From: Mesorhizobium silamurunense
GTDB taxonomy: Bacteria > Pseudomonadota > Alphaproteobacteria > Rhizobiales > Rhizobiaceae
Length of the DNA: 64,000 bases
Assembly: GCF_014843825.1 (NCBI RefSeq)
Contig: NZ_JHQR01000216.1
Coordinates: 1-64,000 of the forward strand
Reading direction: 5' to 3'
Position 1 is the stretch's first letter; each line of letters starts with the position of its first letter. Below, piece by piece: positions 63,693-64,000 of this stretch. A program made the translations under genes and the position numbers. A model generated the notes under the pieces. The model saw only the letters and a list, made by a program, of their open reading frames with translations, was not told where the DNA came from and did no database searches.

Positions 63693-63720
63693 GCCAACCG
63701 AAATGGTCGTGTCGCGCTAG

Positions 63721-64000
63721 TTGAAGTCGGTTGGCCCCTACGCCACACTTGTCGCGGATGACGTCGAGGCGGTGATACGCGATCTGAAAGATAAGCTCTC
63801 AGGCGAAATTCAAGTTGGTGGACCAGAACTGGCGCGAAGCTTAACCGATCTTGAGCTTATTGATGAGTATCGACTCTACTTCCGCCCCATCGTGCTTGGT
63901 CGGGCAAGCCATTCTTCGCCGGACCCCGGCCGCCGCTGCGCCCTGTGGCCAGCGATCGAATGGGCGAGGACGCGATCAAACTAACCTACGTTCCTGCTTA
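63721..64000 (+). pseudogene. Dihydrofolate reductase-family (RibD-C) protein fragment
   Basis: Reads SVGPYATLVADDVEAVIRDL, GEIQVGGPELARSLTDLELI and DEYRLYFRPIVLGRAS, the C-terminal half of a RibD_C/DHFR-like reductase (VGPNATLV..DVEAAI..LK..LAGEIDVGGPELA). A missing base near 63900 shifts the end, which would otherwise continue PFFAGPRPPLRPVASDRMGE. The N-terminal half is missing; the frame may continue past the window edge. Confidence 0.65.

Noticed and set aside
5678..64000. Second attachment site (tRNA-Pro 3' end repeat) for the island
   Set aside because: I looked for the tRNA 3'-end sequence elsewhere in the window and did not see a copy; the right border may be outside or lost.
1..64000. 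CRISPR arrays or rRNA genes
   Set aside because: No regularly spaced direct repeats with unique spacers and no rRNA-like sequence were noticed.

Overview
The window looks like an alpha-proteobacterial, rhizobial (Mesorhizobium-like) genome segment. The reasons are its GC-rich coding, the shape of its LysR, GntR and branched-chain amino-acid (Liv) ABC genes, a RepC-type replication initiator remnant, and an A1-type CtaD. The organism call is inference; no rRNA is present.

Layout. (1) 1-5.5 kb: GDP-mannose synthesis genes (a fused guanylyltransferase/AGE protein cut by the window edge, and a phosphomannomutase), with a divergent LysR/NmrA pair between them. (2) 5.68-8.1 kb: a tRNA-Pro(CGG) followed by a graveyard of mobile DNA: an IS91-type transposase end, a DUF6471 gene, an excisionase/integrase set broken and partly inverted, and IS21-like terminal repeats. 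(3) 8.2-14.1 kb: a compact cluster of LysR, SAM-methyltransferase, AraC, MFS exporter and a 461-aa protein of unrecognised family. This is the best candidate for an undescribed system. (4) 14.6-21.3 kb: a nucleotidyltransferase-fold protein, a DUF4143 ATPase, a 5'-truncated repC, recombinase fragments, a HipBA module, a DNA-ligase scrap and a frameshifted CBS-BON gene. (5) 21.4-25.2 kb: small regulators, two Rnk/GreA-like proteins, a DUF488 protein and a LysR pseudogene. (6) 25.2-45.4 kb: redox and stress genes (5-FCL-like protein, orphan CtaD, Tim44-like protein, Rieske-FAD reductase, cytochrome c, GMC dehydrogenase with its subunit 3, histidine kinase, cupredoxin, PtsN-like protein, sulfite-oxidase-like protein), interleaved with a Liv operon, a transaldolase-like gene and DUF488. 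(7) 46-50.7 kb: a Fic gene surrounded by decayed genes (cspA, GH42, Lhr-like helicase, IS66, hydroxyacid dehydrogenase). (8) 50.7-63.3 kb: a second Liv operon, then a GABA/polyamine-type module (SSADH, GntR, FAD amine oxidase, cupin, polar amino-acid ABC transporter), followed by a decayed duplicate of the SSADH/GntR control region.

How the parts connect. A 40-bp motif occurs five times without gaps (21395, 25209 reverse, 35223, 39948, 42866). Each copy lies 60-140 bp upstream of a gene start, and two copies lie directly before the two related LysR genes. I infer a LysR regulon linking CBS-BON, 5-FCL, possibly CtaD, the Rieske reductase, the gluconate-dehydrogenase-like complex and the cupredoxin operon. 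In the last region a GntR operator set is conserved both upstream of SSADH and, in the decayed duplicate, upstream of the ABC transporter, which suggests shared control. Several genes carry single-base frameshifts; these may be real decay or assembly errors.
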